Shown here: positions 39,858 to 54,800 of the stretch, in pieces | Numbering within the stretch: the stretch's first letter is position 1 | How the letters are laid out: each line of letters opens with the position of its first letter | Assembly: GCA_024362935.1 (NCBI GenBank) | Contig: JANCRA010000012.1 | Span: 2,604,001-2,668,000 of the forward strand | Source of the DNA: Setophaga petechia | Taxonomy: Eukaryota > Chordata > Aves > Passeriformes > Parulidae | Direction: 5' to 3' | Length of the DNA stretch: 64,000 nucleotides | Program-made: the position numbers and the translations under genes | The notes under the pieces: generated by a model | Database searches by the model: none | Told to the model about the DNA's origin: nothing | What the model saw: only the letters and a program-made list of their open reading frames with translations

Positions 39858-42800
39858 AATGAACAGCTGGTAACAGGAAGTAAAATTTTGGAGAACTGAA
39901 CTACTCATTGCTCATCTTTAAAACCACTGCCATGAAAAAGCTTAAAGGAAGGCAAAAGCACGTAATATTTGGGGAGTTCAACCAAGTACTGTTCAAATTA
40001 TTCTTGGGAACTCATGAAATTTAGGCACTGCAATACTTGGCCTCTTTATGTTTATATTATCAGGTTAAATGTGAAGCATGTAACGAGTCAGTGGTCCAAC
40101 TGTTTTTTTCTTGCGTGTTTCTCTTTAATAAACTCCCAAGACTTAATAATATTAGCATATTAGACATTACTAAATCTACTCTGTATCTTTTCTGTCTTGT
40201 CTTAGTGGGAGAAATTAACTGGAATTTATGATAGCTGGTTGGCTGCATGACAGCAAAAGATCCTTCAAATAATCAGCATTTCCAAATATGTGTTGCTGTG
40301 CAATAATCATTGTGTGGTGAATTTCATATACTGTTTGCATTGAAATCACCCCGAGAGAGAGATTCAGAGGTAATTCAGCCCTGATTTGCCTTAATAACCC
40401 TGTACATTCTTTTCTTCACAGACAGTTAATGTATATGTGCAGGAGGGAGGAAATGATTCCATACCTGTGAAAGTGCTCAACTGTGACACCATATCACAAG
40501 TTAAGGAAAAGATCATAGACCAAGTGTATCGAAACCTGCCGTGTTCTCAGTGGCCAAAAGCTGACAGTGTAGTTCTTGGTATGTAGTTACTTGTCATACT
40601 ATATTGAACAGCTGAGATCTGTTGTGTGTCTTTCTATTTCCTGAAAAAAAATGTCTGTAAGAGGATATTATTGCTTGGTTATGGTTTGGCTTGTTGTTTC
40701 TTTTTTTGGTGTTTTTTTTTTTTTTTTTAAAGCTCAATTCATGTTCAGCTGAGTGCAAGAATACAGTATTTTGCAGCAATCTGAATATGCTTTAAAAATT
40801 AATGTTTTCTTATGAGTTACATTTTTTTTGACTCCTAAAGTTTTGGTATACTGTCATCAGCATTGCAAGAGCCTGTTAATGATTATTGGCACAAATGAAT
40901 TCATGTCTGACAGAGTCAGTATCTCAGGTACTAATTAATGTGATAATGACAGCATGGATAATTAACTGATGGAGAAGTAATGATGCAATTTCAGAAACTG
41001 GTACTGATTTTTAGTTGCCTTAATGATGGTTATTCAAAAGAATTATAACTTACAGGAACTGCACTTTTAGGAGATGATGTACCACTTAGTCTCTGAAATC
41101 ATCCTCCTTGAAGGCTTTCAAAATAGCTGTTCTCTTCTTGACAAAAAAAAGGAAATGGTGTTCCTTAAAATGCCTAATAGACTCAGAATTAAAGCACCAA
41201 TTGATATTATTTTCAATATTTTCATTGCTGCATTAATCTGAAAGTAGAAGATGGAATTCTTGCACTTCAGAAAATCCTAGTAAATCCCCTAAAAATGTCT
41301 TTTCTATTCCATGAAATCCTATTCTGTTTGGGACCAATAGCAGATCTTACTATATATATTTATTGAATTCTATGAGAAGGAATTAAAGTTTTTATGGAAA
41401 ATAATCAGAAGTCATACGCATGGTTAGGAATAGTTCATGCAAACTTCTGTAATAAAGACCAAATGATTAAGCAATAAAAAACACACACTGGGGCATGTGC
41501 TACTTTACTTCTGATGTTCCACAATGTGTCAGTGGGTCTGTAAAACTTCCTTGAAGTAGTTTGTTTTGTTTTGTTTGGGGTTGTTTTTGTTGGTTTTTTG
41601 GTTTGTTTGGGTTTTTTTAATTGTTTTTTCTCACTTTAATTACCCCTTAGAATGGCGTCCAGGTTCTACTGCACAGATCCTCTCAGACTTGGATTTAACA
41701 TCCCAAAGAGATGGCAGATGGAAACGTATCAACACACTAATGCATTACAATGTAAGGTGTTTCAAAAATACTGTTCACACCTGTTGCCTGTTTTCTTGTA
41801 ATAAATAAAATCTTTATTTGTTTCTAGAGAAATTTCAGTGATACATAGAGGTTGCCCAAAGAAGATGATAAAGGATCAAAATTAAAACACAGGTCTGGGT
41901 CTAGTCAGTAAAAGGTTTGGACTGTGAAGGACTGGGTCTAGACATTCTGCCTAAGCGTTTTATATAATAACACAAAACCTAAATGCCAGTACCTTGGTTT
42001 CTTCAACATTGGAGTATACAAATCCAAATTCCATTTTGAACATTCAACTTTTTGCTGGGCCTCGTATTCATCTTTTCTCTTCTTCACCACTTTCTACCCC
42101 TGAGAATTGTCTTTGTCCTTGCTGTGCTGCTAATTAGATTTTGAGGAGGTCTGCTTTGTTCAAAAGCCCAGTCAGGAGAGCAGATATTGATGTTGTTGTT
42201 CTGTCTGTTTTAGGTTTCATACTGTGCACTCTACCACGCACTTATCTTTCCTTTTTATACTATTTATTGCTTTCTAACAACAGTTGATCCTGATTGGGAA
42301 AGAGAAAAATTGGTTAGTTTTCCTTAAGAAAACAGACAGGTCTGATTCTTCATTGTAAACTGCATTTTTGTCCAGAGAGCACCCACACCATGTTGAGGAA
42401 CTATTTAAGCCTCAAAGTTGCTCCTAATATTTCAGCAATCTCAGAGGAGCTGTTGATGGGATCTCTTAGAGAGTGGGAGGGAGTCTGTTCTGAATTGCAC
42501 AGCCAGTTGTCCAAGGAGCCTAGGAAGGTTAGCATTTATCAGAGATTCCCTGCAGCCAATCACAGAAACCCCAGTTTAGGGTTTAGGAAAGAGGTTCAGT
42601 AGCACGTGGATCTTTTGAAAAACATCTCTGCGTTTCTATTTCCAAAGGTCCGAGATGGTGCCACGCTCATCTTATCAAAAATGGGGATTTCCCAGCAGCC
42701 AGAGGATAATCAGCAAGATGTCCCAGGGGAAAGTAAGTGTCTTGTGGCTTCCCTGCCTCCCAAGATGATCAGAAGTCAAAACACACATAGTGATGCTGCC

Positions 42801-45800
42801 ATTTTGATTTTGTTTATCAAGCACTTCCATGGAGCTAGATATTCCCCACCAGACTATATAGGGTTTATTTGTAGTGTACACTTGCAATGGTTTTCTTTGC
42901 CCTCATTATAAAAGTCTTAAACCCTAGGACTCTAACCACAATTGCTGTGAGTCCATACCCCAACTTAATAGAAAGTACTCTTGTTAAACATATCCTTCCA
43001 CTACATCTATACTCAAACTGTACATTTCATCATCCCAGAGCTTTATCTCTTTTTCTCCTTTCTAAAGCCTTTACTCACTTTCTTCTTCAAATTTCTTTCG
43101 CTTCTTATTAGACTGAGAATGAAATGCAGTGTTCTAGATGAAGCACGGTGGAGACTAGCTCCCCTCTCCCATAATGAATCTGATGTAATTTTTTTGTAGC
43201 ATTTCTTACAACTGTGTTGCCTTGCAAACTCATCTCTGTACCTCCAGATTTTGTCTCCCCTCCTTTTGAGTGATGTTTCACCCGCTATGCTAACTTGTTT
43301 TTTCCAGGGGCTTTTTAGTTGACTGTGATCATTCCCTGCATTTTGTCTCTATTAGATGCACTGTTTTTCACAATTCCTTTGCTCTTTTTGAGGTTTTCAA
43401 TCTTCTGTAAGTGAGCATCAGGAATTTCCTTGTAATGTTTCTTCTCTTTCACATCACTAATGCATCTGCTGGATTGCTGTCTGCTATAGTATCCTGGACT
43501 TCGCAACACAGAAGAAACCTGTTAGCTTGCAAGCCATCTTAAAAGCTTTTACTTTTGTGTGTTAGTATTCTGTCTAGACCAATTTTCTATATTTCAAAAT
43601 ATCTCGAGACACAATATCCATTACAGCCTTGAATGCACTCAGATTTTTATGGCAATATTTACTTGTGATTATATGTTCTTTGTCATTTGTATTTCCTTTA
43701 CTGACTTCAGATGTTCAGTTTCTCTGGGGATTTTTATCCTTATATTCAGTTATTTTACATGAGGTAGAAGTTAGATCTATGGAACAATAATTGTTGAGAC
43801 CATTCTTCCTCCCATGAACTCATTTGATATGCTTTTCTCTCTAGCACTGATTGCAAAGGCCATTACTTCACCTAATAGTTTCATTCCTTTAAACAGATTT
43901 ACTGGTCTTAGATTTAATACATTTTGAGGGCTGGGAAGTTAAACAGGTTGGAAATAATATGACAGAAATGTACATTTTTCAAAAAGATGGGTCTCAGCTG
44001 ATAGCTCTGACATATATGGCTATTTAGCAGAAAGGTTCAGACTTTCATTTGTTTTGAGTGTTGGACAGGAAATTAAGATGGGCAGAATTACTTACTGTTT
44101 ACTTTTTACTCTGTCCTCCTGGATTCTTTCTTTTGTGACTTTTTCCACCAGAAAGAAGAGTCTTCTGATGGTCATGTGTGCACTGCTGCTGCTATCCTCA
44201 CTCTTTTACTCCAAGTGCCTGGCATAGCTGGCCAAGCAGTGACTGTTCTGTCACAGCAGGTGCCAACCCAGCATGTTAACTTAAAAAGCCATCCAGTTTA
44301 ATATAGAAGGCAGTGGAGTGCAGCCAGGTGAGGTGCTGATCCCTAGTCCCTGTTCAGTCTGGCTGCACTGGTGGCTGGGGCTATGGTCACCTCACCTCTA
44401 AATGAGTGGAGTGGACTGTGAATGGAGCCTGGTGGTGGAGCCTTAACTTGCTTTGCTTTCTTGATAGAGAATAGTGGTCAGCCTTCTATTCTGCACTGCC
44501 AACCTTCATCCTCCTCGGCTCTCTACTCCTGTGGCAGGCAGTAGAGGACCAGATCGCATGTTTTTCTTTTTTTCTTAGGTTAGGTTTTTTCCTTTCCTTC
44601 TCTGCAATTATATCATTCAATATGATTCAGTATGATGAAGCTCTTTGAACAAGCATAATCTATCTGTACTCCAAGGTGAATTCATTAGTTATCTGTGTGG
44701 CATACTAAATTGTAAAGGAAAAGCAGACTTCAGGGGACAGTGCTGTCACACAAGGGCTCTTGCATATTAGAGAAAAGTCTGCAGAGAATTCAGATGCCAA
44801 AGTATCAAGTGCTAACAGCTTCCACCATGTTTCTTCTCTACACCTGTCTTGCACCATGGTAGTGTACAAATTTGGGATGACAGTGTTTCATGCCAAGCTA
44901 CCCTGCTTTCTTTAGCACTGTAAGGTCCTCAGAGCTATCTGGTGCCAACTTGTTCTCTTGGAAAGCTATAAAATGTTACAAAGCTTGTACAAAGTGAGAG
45001 CCTGCTGTGACCATGATTTGTGAGACACTATGTATAAAAGGGAGAGGAGAGGATCAGAGGCTTCCCCTCCCACACATACACATTTATATGGCACAGGGAT
45101 TTACAGGGTTTGAATAAACAGAAATCCTATCCTGACTATGAATGAGGCTTGTGACGAAGTGGATTTCCTTTTATTCAGTCTCATTAACTTGCACCTTCTG
45201 CATTGAGAAGTGTCAGCTGAAGCCATTGACTGTCAGCCAAAGTAGGAGGCTTTGCACCGACCGAAAATGTAAAACCATGTTCAGAGATGTTGCTCTAAAT
45301 CCTGGCATTGCTTCTGTGCTGCTTTTATTCAGAGCTTTTAACAGGAAGACACTGGAAGCTGGAGATTGTGACAAATTAAATGCAGCATCTTTTGCTTCAG
45401 GAGACAATAAATGCAGTTACTAATTTGTATCAAGAAGAAGAATGGTTCCAGTGATTTCATACTAGTATTTCTGTACTGAACTATAAACCAAAACAACACA
45501 TTCTGTTATTTTGGGTGGTTTTTCCTGATACTATGTTTTGGGGGTTTTTTGTTTGTTTTGTTGGGTGGGTTTTTTTTCCTTTTTGAATTATGAATATAAT
45601 ACTAATTAGCAGATCTGTTAGGGCAGCCCTACCTCCATCTCCATGGAACAGTATTCATGAGATAGGGGAGACTGGAAAGAAAATAATTTGCTGCAGGTTG
45701 CACAAGGGGAAAGGGGCTGTATTGTCTGATGTTTACATCATGGTTCCTACCACTGTAATTAGTCAGCACAGTCAATTTTTGCCATTAACACTCCCTCAAC

Positions 45801-48800
45801 ACCCCAATAATTATTTTATATTGGCCAAAGAATGTCCAAGGGCCAAGACAAAGAGCTTGGGGGGAAGCATTTGCCCCCTGGATGCAATCTTCTTCCTCCT
45901 TACAGCTTGATGTTTAGTGCGACTAAAGAGATAAAAAGGAGGTATTTCCCCCTATCTTTTATTTTCTTTATTTCCTACTTTCCCATTGAGGAAAATATTA
46001 CCTCATAAAACTGTTATTTTCTCTTAGCAACCATGTTGCTAACATTTTTTTTTGGTCCATGTTCTGAATTTCTCTTCCTCTTTCTTCCTGCTATTTATAG
46101 CAATGAAGTGAGATCTTCGGGTTGCAGAAGTTCATCTGCTTGAGCTGTAGTCTCTTGATCCTTACTCTCCTATGAAATAACTTCTATTCCACTAGTAGCC
46201 AATTCTGCTGTTGCTAAACAAACACAGAAAAAACTGCTGCACGTAAGAGCCAGTGATCTCAGTGGAAACCACTTTAGCAGTTTCCTCTTCTGTCCAAAGT
46301 TAAACTGGACCATATACCATCAGGAGGGCAAAGAGAGAATGAATGCCTTTGATTCAAAGCAGGAAGCAGGAGTGTACTAAAGAACTGACATAAGGCTAGA
46401 ATATAGTTTCTGGTCTAACTGCATGATTTGATCTGTTAATTTCCAAAAGTGAATAACAGGGGATGCAAAAGAAATTCCATACTTCATGCCCAGCAGTGGT
46501 TCTCACTGTACTGGCAGATGATTGCTATGAATGGCATCTATTGTGAAATCACAACTGCTTCAAAATAAAGTGATAGCTTTTATTTTTTCTGCCTTCATTC
46601 ACTTGAACTTCCAAGTTGAATTAAGGACTCTCAAAAGACAATGTGATTTAATGTGGGATTTATATTTCTTCCCTACCTTGTTAAAAAGAAGTAAATGTCC
46701 CAGAAGGCTGCATAACTAATGCTTTTCGTGAGAATATATAAAGCAGATTCAAGGAAAAGTGTTGGCTTAGCCAGATCACTCTTAAATGTTATTTTCCCCT
46801 GTGATGTAAAATATTGAATGTATATGCAAACTGGGAAATTCAATGTAGCTGTTTAAGAACTTAGTTAATTAACTATTATGGTCAAAGTTAATGCAATTAA
46901 AAACTGATATTTTGTTCTGTAACTGGGATTCAGTTATGTTAGAGGTGCATATTAAGGCATAAAACTTAGCAGAATGCAAAATAATTTGTACAGTGGGGCT
47001 GAACCATAATTTTTATGGGAAAAATAACTTTCATATTTTTAAGATGTCAATAATTTTAAATATAGTAATTCAATAACTTCCACTGGAAAAGCACCATTGA
47101 TTTTAGGGACTATGTCAAGTAGATGCAAAAGTTCAGGAATTAAAGGAAGAACAAACAAAACCAGGAGATTTGAAAGTGACACAGAAACCCTTTTCAAGGA
47201 ATATTAATGGCAAGTTAAAACAATTGTATCATCTCTTTTAGAACTGTCTGTAACAGAAGCTCCTTAGGCAGGGAGTTTGTCTGAGCAATAGTGTGATGCT
47301 GAAATGCAAAACTGCTTTTATGCACTGTGTGATTGTTGGTCCAAGCCCTGGCACTGGGTGCAGGGCCAAGCCCCAGGCAGCACTGTGAGGCACTGTAACC
47401 ATCCATTATCATCCAAGGGCTTACTCCTGTTTCTGCTTTACTGTAACAGACTTGATGTGAGCCTCTCCCTCTGGTTTAAACTATGAATACTGACAAACAA
47501 AATTTTTAAAAATCCTATTAGAATGTATATGAATTTGCTTCAGTCATTATCTCTGGCTGCTGCAATTCATGTAATCTCAGTGAAGGGATGTATTTTTCCT
47601 CCACTCAGCTACAAAGTCAAGTGGTGTTTATCAAAGCTGATAAAAGGGAAGTTTGAACTGAGGTACCATACTTTGACGTCAGCAAGTGGAGTAAAGATTT
47701 GAATTGTAATGGTTTTAGCTAGAGAAAAGGTTGTACCAGGAGTAGGCTGCAATTTGTATTTCTGTGGTGACTATGGGGTCAGACCTAGCTAAGATTCTAT
47801 AACTTGATCGTGTTTTTGAGAATTCACAAAGAAGAAGAGAACTTAATTGTGTGGACCTCAAAACATACACATACTGTGTTTACATTACTGTTGTGATTTA
47901 GGAATGGTATTATTCAATTTACTCTTCTACCACTCCAAGCCATGCACTGCTTGCTCACTTCCCCCTCCACCTCCTCCTCCCCTGCCGTGGGATGGAGAGG
48001 ACAATGGGAGACACAAAAGGTAAAAATCATGGGTTGAGATAACAATTTACTGGAAACAGCAAAGAGATGAGAAAAGAAAACTAATGACAATGGATATAAG
48101 AAAAGAAACATTATTGCTCACCATAGAAACCCCCAACAACAAACAGTACCTGACTACTCCCTCTGTTATGCTATTCCCACTGCTCCCTCCAGCCTGAAAC
48201 TGGCATCACTCCACTGTTCCCTCCACACTTACTCCACTGGAAGGAACCCCTTCTCCTCAGAGAAAACTCCCTTCTCCCCACCTGTGACAATGACATGAGG
48301 TGATTGAGAACAACCTCCAGGTCCCAGCCATGACTCCTCCTGGCTACTACAAAAATTATCCCTGTCCTGCCTTGAAGCAGGACAGTGACCAAATAGAAGT
48401 TTTCCTATTGTGTGATTCTTTCCTCTCCCTTTGCTCTTAACAAAAGCAAGTTGTTTCAGCTCTGTGCCACTGAACATTCAGTACTTGAGTTGTATGTCGG
48501 ACAGGAACAGAGTAATCTAGATCCCCTTGGCAAGAGGACAGGCATGTTAAGAACAGGGAACATGTATATATGCATGTGATTACTTTTGTGTTGCTGTTTT
48601 GAGGCTGGGTGTTTTTTATAATTATTGCAATTGCTGTTTCTAGGGCATGCACTCCTGGAAGACGAAAACAAGGTCTGGCATCTAGTCCGGCCAGTGGATG
48701 AAATGGATGAAGGGAAATCAAAGAGGGGCAGCGTGAAAGAAAAAGAGAGGACCAAAGCTATTACAGAGATCTACCTGACCAGACTTCTTTCTGTGAAGGT

Positions 48801-51800
48801 AGGGCTCAGATGTGCTGCAGTTACACTTTACTTCTACAGATTTTGAGATGCAACTGAGGAAATAGATGCAAATATAAGTCATGTGTTCATCTGCATTTTG
48901 GAATATGTGTCATATACATACAACTGGTGTTCAAGGCTTCAAGTGATTACGTGCCCTGAGGAGCATTACTGGGAAAGAGCTAATGTACAACTCCTGCCCA
49001 AAGCTGATGTGTGATCATTAAATAAGGATTTTCCTTGGAAGACAAAGATGGATATTCTGCTCTGTGCCACCTGTTTAAATTATACTTTGTTGGGTTTTCT
49101 TTTGAATTGAATGCTTTATAAACTCTTATATTTCCCTGTTCTTGTATGTGATCAATGTTCTAGTAAAACCCCCCCCAAAAAAACTTTCCAAATAATAATT
49201 GTCCTTTTAGAGTACTTTTAGTGCCTCTACTTCAGAATTGATAATGACCAAAATAATTTTTTTAACATTTCTCCATGAAGAAAGAATTAGAATTTATAAT
49301 AATGTGTTTAATGACCACAAAGCCAGGCTCCTTTTGTGAAAATGAAGTCAGTCTGCCTCCAGCTAAGGCCACTTGTCCAAGCATGGAAGTGGATATGAAG
49401 GAAAGTCTTCAGATAGATGACAGACTCAGGATGAAGAGCCAAAAAGATGCTTGCATCCCTTTCTTCTGATAATAATGCCACTGCTTTGTATTCCCAATTG
49501 TCATTTTATAGGTTATTACCAAGTCTGGAGCTTTACTGACTCATAAAATGTTGGTGAGGTGTTAGAGCTGACATCACAGCTACCCCTTCAGCCCCGGGAC
49601 CTGTGTGTTCTGGCTGACAGTAGAATGTCTTAGAGCTCCTTGCCACCTGGGTCCCTTCCCTGCTTGGAGGCTGTCAGCTGGAGTCATGGTTGGGAAGAGG
49701 ATGCAGCCCTTCAAAGGTCCCTGTAGGGGCAATCAGTTGGCTAGGGATAGCTCTATGTTGGCTCAAAAGGGTCCTCTCCAAAACAAGGGGACAGTCTGAG
49801 GTTGCCATTATTAAGATCCAGGCAGATGCCAGAATCCAAGAACTTCTTGGACACTTCACTTCTGGACACTTCACTCCTTGGGCTCTGTGGATCTCATGAA
49901 GCTGAGTCAGACTGGATGTCTGATAAGGCTCATGTGCTTGCCCTTAGACAAAAAGGGCAAATGCTCACTGGTACTTCTTCCTCTCAGTCTGTCTTTAAAA
50001 ATTGCAGTGCTCTGCTGTCAGAGAAACTGGATGTGGGAAGCTGAAAAGCCTTTAAAAAGTGGCTAAAAATTATTTCATGTGCACAATGATCCTGAAGGGT
50101 AAATGTAGCAACCAATTTCTGCTTCTTCTGTCAAGCAGAAGGCACACCTTGCTGCACAAACCATAGGATCTCTGGTGAAATCACAACCTTTGAGACTAGA
50201 ACATAAAATTGTGCTTTACAAGGTCTTTACTGTGTTGGCAGTTTACAAATTCACTGCTTTAAGAAATTGCTTACTTTTTGTCACTCTTAGCACTCAGGAT
50301 AAAGGCCATCAGTGACAGCAGCTGGATTATGTCCATAGGAATAAAAGGTGCTGAGTTCAGCTTGTAACACGAATGAAACTGATTTTTTTAAATTTGCTTT
50401 TAGGGGACACTTCAGCAGTTTGTAGATGACTTCTTTCATAGTGTGCTCAACTCAAACCATGTGGTACCACCAGCTGTAAAGTATTTCTTTGACTTTCTTG
50501 ATGAGCAAGCAGAAAAACATGACATCAAGGATGAAGATACCATTCACATCTGGAAAACGAACAGGTACAGTATGAACAGTCATTGCAGAGAAATAAAAGT
50601 ATAATTCCCAGGCATATACTAACACTCTTACCATAAATCAAAGTAAATTTCATTTATAATCCTCAGAATCTTGAGATAATATGTTTGTATGATGAAAAAG
50701 ATTCCCTGTAAGCCTAGAAGTAGCAAAAAATGAAATCAGTTTACCTATGGGATTGTCACTGGCAGATTTACCATGTTTTACTTTTTGTCTTTCCTCAGAG
50801 AAGAGGAAAGCAAGAGGCAAATGGGACTAGATTTACCTGTCAAATCACAAAACCTAATACATATTACTTGATAGTTTCTCTAACCATGCATACATCCTTC
50901 CTTGCTCTTTTGGGGCACTCAAGATCCTTCTCATATGAGTTTCTCTGAGAGTAAATGATTTTCAGCCATGGAACCCAGACAAGCTTGGATAAACGCTGAA
51001 ATATAAAATTAAACGTCACTGTTTTGAGGAGATGAAAATGCAAAGCCCATACTTAATTTAATGTGATTTTCTTGTTGTAGAATATTTATTGTGTAAAAAG
51101 TATTATTTATCTTTTTCCTTGCTTCGCAGCCTGCCTCTCAGATTCTGGGTAAACATACTGAAAAATCCCCATTTCATCTTTGATGTTCATGTTCATGAAG
51201 TAGTGGATGCTTCCTTGTCAGTCATTGCACAGACTTTCATGGATGCTTGCACAAGAACAGAGCACAAATTAAGCAGAGTAAGTGATTTGCATTCTACATC
51301 CTGACTATGCTCCTGCCTGACGAGACAAAAGGCATCCTCACAGACAATACCCATTCTCTGAGGAGATACAGCCTTGATCGTTTCTTTTTAGTTTTATAAT
51401 GAAGTTAACATTTCACCACTAAACAGGTGGGTGAACTGTCAGTATTTCTGTGTAGTCTGCCAATTGATGCTATTGAAAAAGCAGAAAATAGCAACTGCTT
51501 TTATAAAAAGCATGTTTAAGAACTGATTATTTCAGGTCCACCAATAATTTTATTATCACCTTGCATTGATACGTTTGTAAAACTCAGCAGTTATACCATG
51601 TTTAAGCACCATCTTTTTATTAAATAATCCCACCTTTATTTAACAAGTATCCAAATATTAATATCTGTAAAGCTCAAGTGTATGTGAATATAAAGGCTTG
51701 ATCTTATATTCTTGACTTTCTTTTGCTTCCTAGAAATGTTCATAAATAACTACATTTTTCCATATTCTAAATTTTTCAGGATTCTCCAAGTAATAAATTA

Positions 51801-54800
51801 CTTTATGCAAAAGAAATCTCTAACTATAAGAAAATGGTGGAAGAGTAAGTATCAACTCTTTTCATGGTTATTCAGTTGTTAGGATTTTAAGCCTGTGTAA
51901 GAGGAAAAGGGAATGCTGATATAGTCAAAGTCAGCTGTCAAATATTAAAAATTTTACACCCAAAGTTTTAAAGATCCCCTTGGTGGTGGCGTTGGCAGAG
52001 TTGAAATGAAACTCCATTAGGACCCAGTGCATATTCTTGTCTGTACAGACAGATGAATAGATTTATTCAGGAGCAAATATGATCCTGTTTTCTGCAGTTT
52101 GCTACCCACATGATCTGTCTAACAAATGCTGCACTTCCATATTTCAGTAGGGAAAAAATCCTGAAAACATTTTCAGAAACATTTTTTTTTCTATGCTGTC
52201 TCTGACTTTATTCATTTAGTAATTGGAAATTCTGTTAATATCATGGAAGATCTGCCACACAAAAAAACTCTTGACAGTTTTAAAACCTAAAATAATAATT
52301 ATCTGCAATTATTGAGTTTTTTTTTTCCTGTGGTACGTTCCTGAACAATCAGGTAAGATTAATTCTACTGCAAAAGTATTAATATTGGAAGGCAGGATTT
52401 CTGAAGGAATCATTGGTCTGTTGTGTCTTCTTCCTGTGTTAGTAAGGAAGGATGTTTGAAATCATGGCAGAATTACCAGAAAGAAACAGTTTATTTTCCT
52501 AGCTGAAACTCTTATTAAATCTCTTGCAGTTACTACAAAGGTATTCGTCAGATGGTGCCAGTGAGTGACCAAGACATGAATACCCATCTAGCAGAGATTT
52601 CTAGGGTAAGAGTAAAATCCATTTTCTTGTAGTGAAATTGGAGCCAAGTGTAATAGTGTTTTTTTTTTGTCTTCACTTTCTATCTCAACAAATGGGGTCC
52701 TTTGTATGTGCAAATATCAGATGATTTCATAAATCTCTGAAATACTCCTGTTCATTGTAGTCATGCCAATATTTCAACCTTTGAAATGTTGATTATTGAA
52801 TGAAATCAAGAATCCTTATTGTCACTAATCTATCTGTTATGCAGGGAATAGAGTGCAGTGTTTGAATTTTTCAGAGCCATTGTGGAAAAATTATACACTC
52901 TTGAACTGAGCTTTCTCTCCACAGCATATAGAGGATTTTTAGCATTGATCATACTGACAACGAGTAGTGACTGAATTCACAGTGCTACCACAGCAAAAAT
53001 TAGATTCCAAAAATTAAAGAGGAGGCATGAACATTAAGGTTAGCATATTTTAGAATTGTCTATACAGGGGCAATACTTCTGCTTTATGCTACTTGTAAGA
53101 AGTTCATCATGCTTGCTCAGTGGCAGATTTTGCATTGTAGGCTACTTGGGTTACCTCACGTGGAGAAGAGCAGAGTGTGGTGGTTGCTGTCTGGGACTTT
53201 GGTTGGAGACGGGTGGAACCAAGTCATTACAAAACCTGCTTCAGCCTTGAAAGAGCCGGTCTGCTCTGCAGCTCAGCTCAGCTGGGGCAGGCTCTTGCCT
53301 TTGAACCACTCAACTTAACCACTCTACTTAACTCCAAACTCTGGAGAACCCAGAGAGTCCCTCACCAGCCCTAAAGATGTTGTTTAGCCTGAGCAAGAAG
53401 GCAGTGTATTTGTATTTACCGGCTGGTTTGCTCATTTGCTTAATTTAGTTGAAGAGTTCTAGCGTAAGGAGGATGTTTGGGGAATTTTTTGCGGTTTGTT
53501 TATTTCAGTGCCCTTAGGACCTAACATTTTGCAGATCAACATCCTCATGAGAGCATTTCTATTTTCAGTCATTTACTACAAAACTCATCTGCAGTGACAT
53601 TTCATTTTACAGTTCACTTTATTTATTACATAAATTGAGATGTATATAAACTTAGAATGTTTGGTGATTAAAAGTAAATTCAATATAATGTTTTAACATT
53701 AGCAGGATATGTTCCTCCTTTCTATTTTCATTATAAATTATGATCAAAATTAACATGGAAGGAGTGATTGAACACTGCAAATTTTGACCAGCTCTAAAAG
53801 TGACTTTTATAGAGCAAGGGAAGATGGATGTTTCTCTGCTGCTTTATCCCTGGGGTAATCATTTATGCCAGTAGCAATATTTTGCAATTTTTCATTTTCT
53901 TAACTAACTTAAAAGACTAAAGGCATAGCTAGAGACTTGAATCCTACACATTTGAATGAAGAACATCTGTTCAGACAGGTAGAGCACATTTACTAAATAA
54001 GTCATATGTGTGGGGGCAGGGGGAAGACAAGGTAATGTAAGGGTTATTTCCTGCTTCATTTGAAGTCCTTTCTCTCTCCCTCCTCCCCATCCCCCCTTCC
54101 CCCCACCTTTCTATCTTCATGTTTCAGATGGCTTTTTCCAAATGTACATGTGCTCATAATATTGATGAGTTACACCTTTGCTGTAGTGGAGTGTGAATAA
54201 TTTCCAGGATATAAAAAGAACTGGAGAAAGGATTTCAAACACCCATGATGACCGTGTCAGAAACAATTCCTAATATCTCACCAATATGTAGATTGTACTG
54301 AGTAAATGCTTTAGCTTTTCACACCCATGCTGCTAACAGATGTTTGAGCTGTAGCCTGTGGTTTGATGTTCAGAATTCAAAATATCTTCCCCCTCCAATG
54401 TTAAGAGTTGTGGGTAGGCTGGAAAAATACCAGAGGGAAAGCCTTGATCTAAAAATCACCAACCAAAAGTTTTCTCACTCCTTTTCTCTGCCCCAAGTGT
54501 CATTCAACAAAAATTAAACACAGAGCTTGCATTTGGAAATTTTGTCAGTTGTACCCAACAGTTGTGCATGTGCATAAGTTTCAGCTGTGTGTGATCCTAT
54601 TTTGACATGTTTGCTGCCTGCTTGTGTTAACAGGCACATACTGATTCCTTAAACACTCTTGTGGCTCTACACCAACTCTACCAGTACACTAACAAATACT
54701 ATGATGAGGTAAGTTATGCTTTTTGTTTTCATGCTTTAATGTCAATGGTATAAGGTTATGAAAGCTAATATTAGTCTAAAGGAGTGACTTCTGGATTTCA

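Larger units (their letters stand above)
36097..40421. other. Introns around window exons 14-16, incl. 3.2 kb intron
   Basis: Introns at 36097-36861, 36929-37028 and 37176-40421. The last holds the (GT)25 microsatellite at 39806. No further exon or transposon recognised. Confidence 0.6.

Noticed and set aside
47889..48477. A minus-strand protein from frames near 48.2-48.5 kb
   Set aside because: The frames run across the solo LTR and its flank; no retroviral or host protein signature is present.
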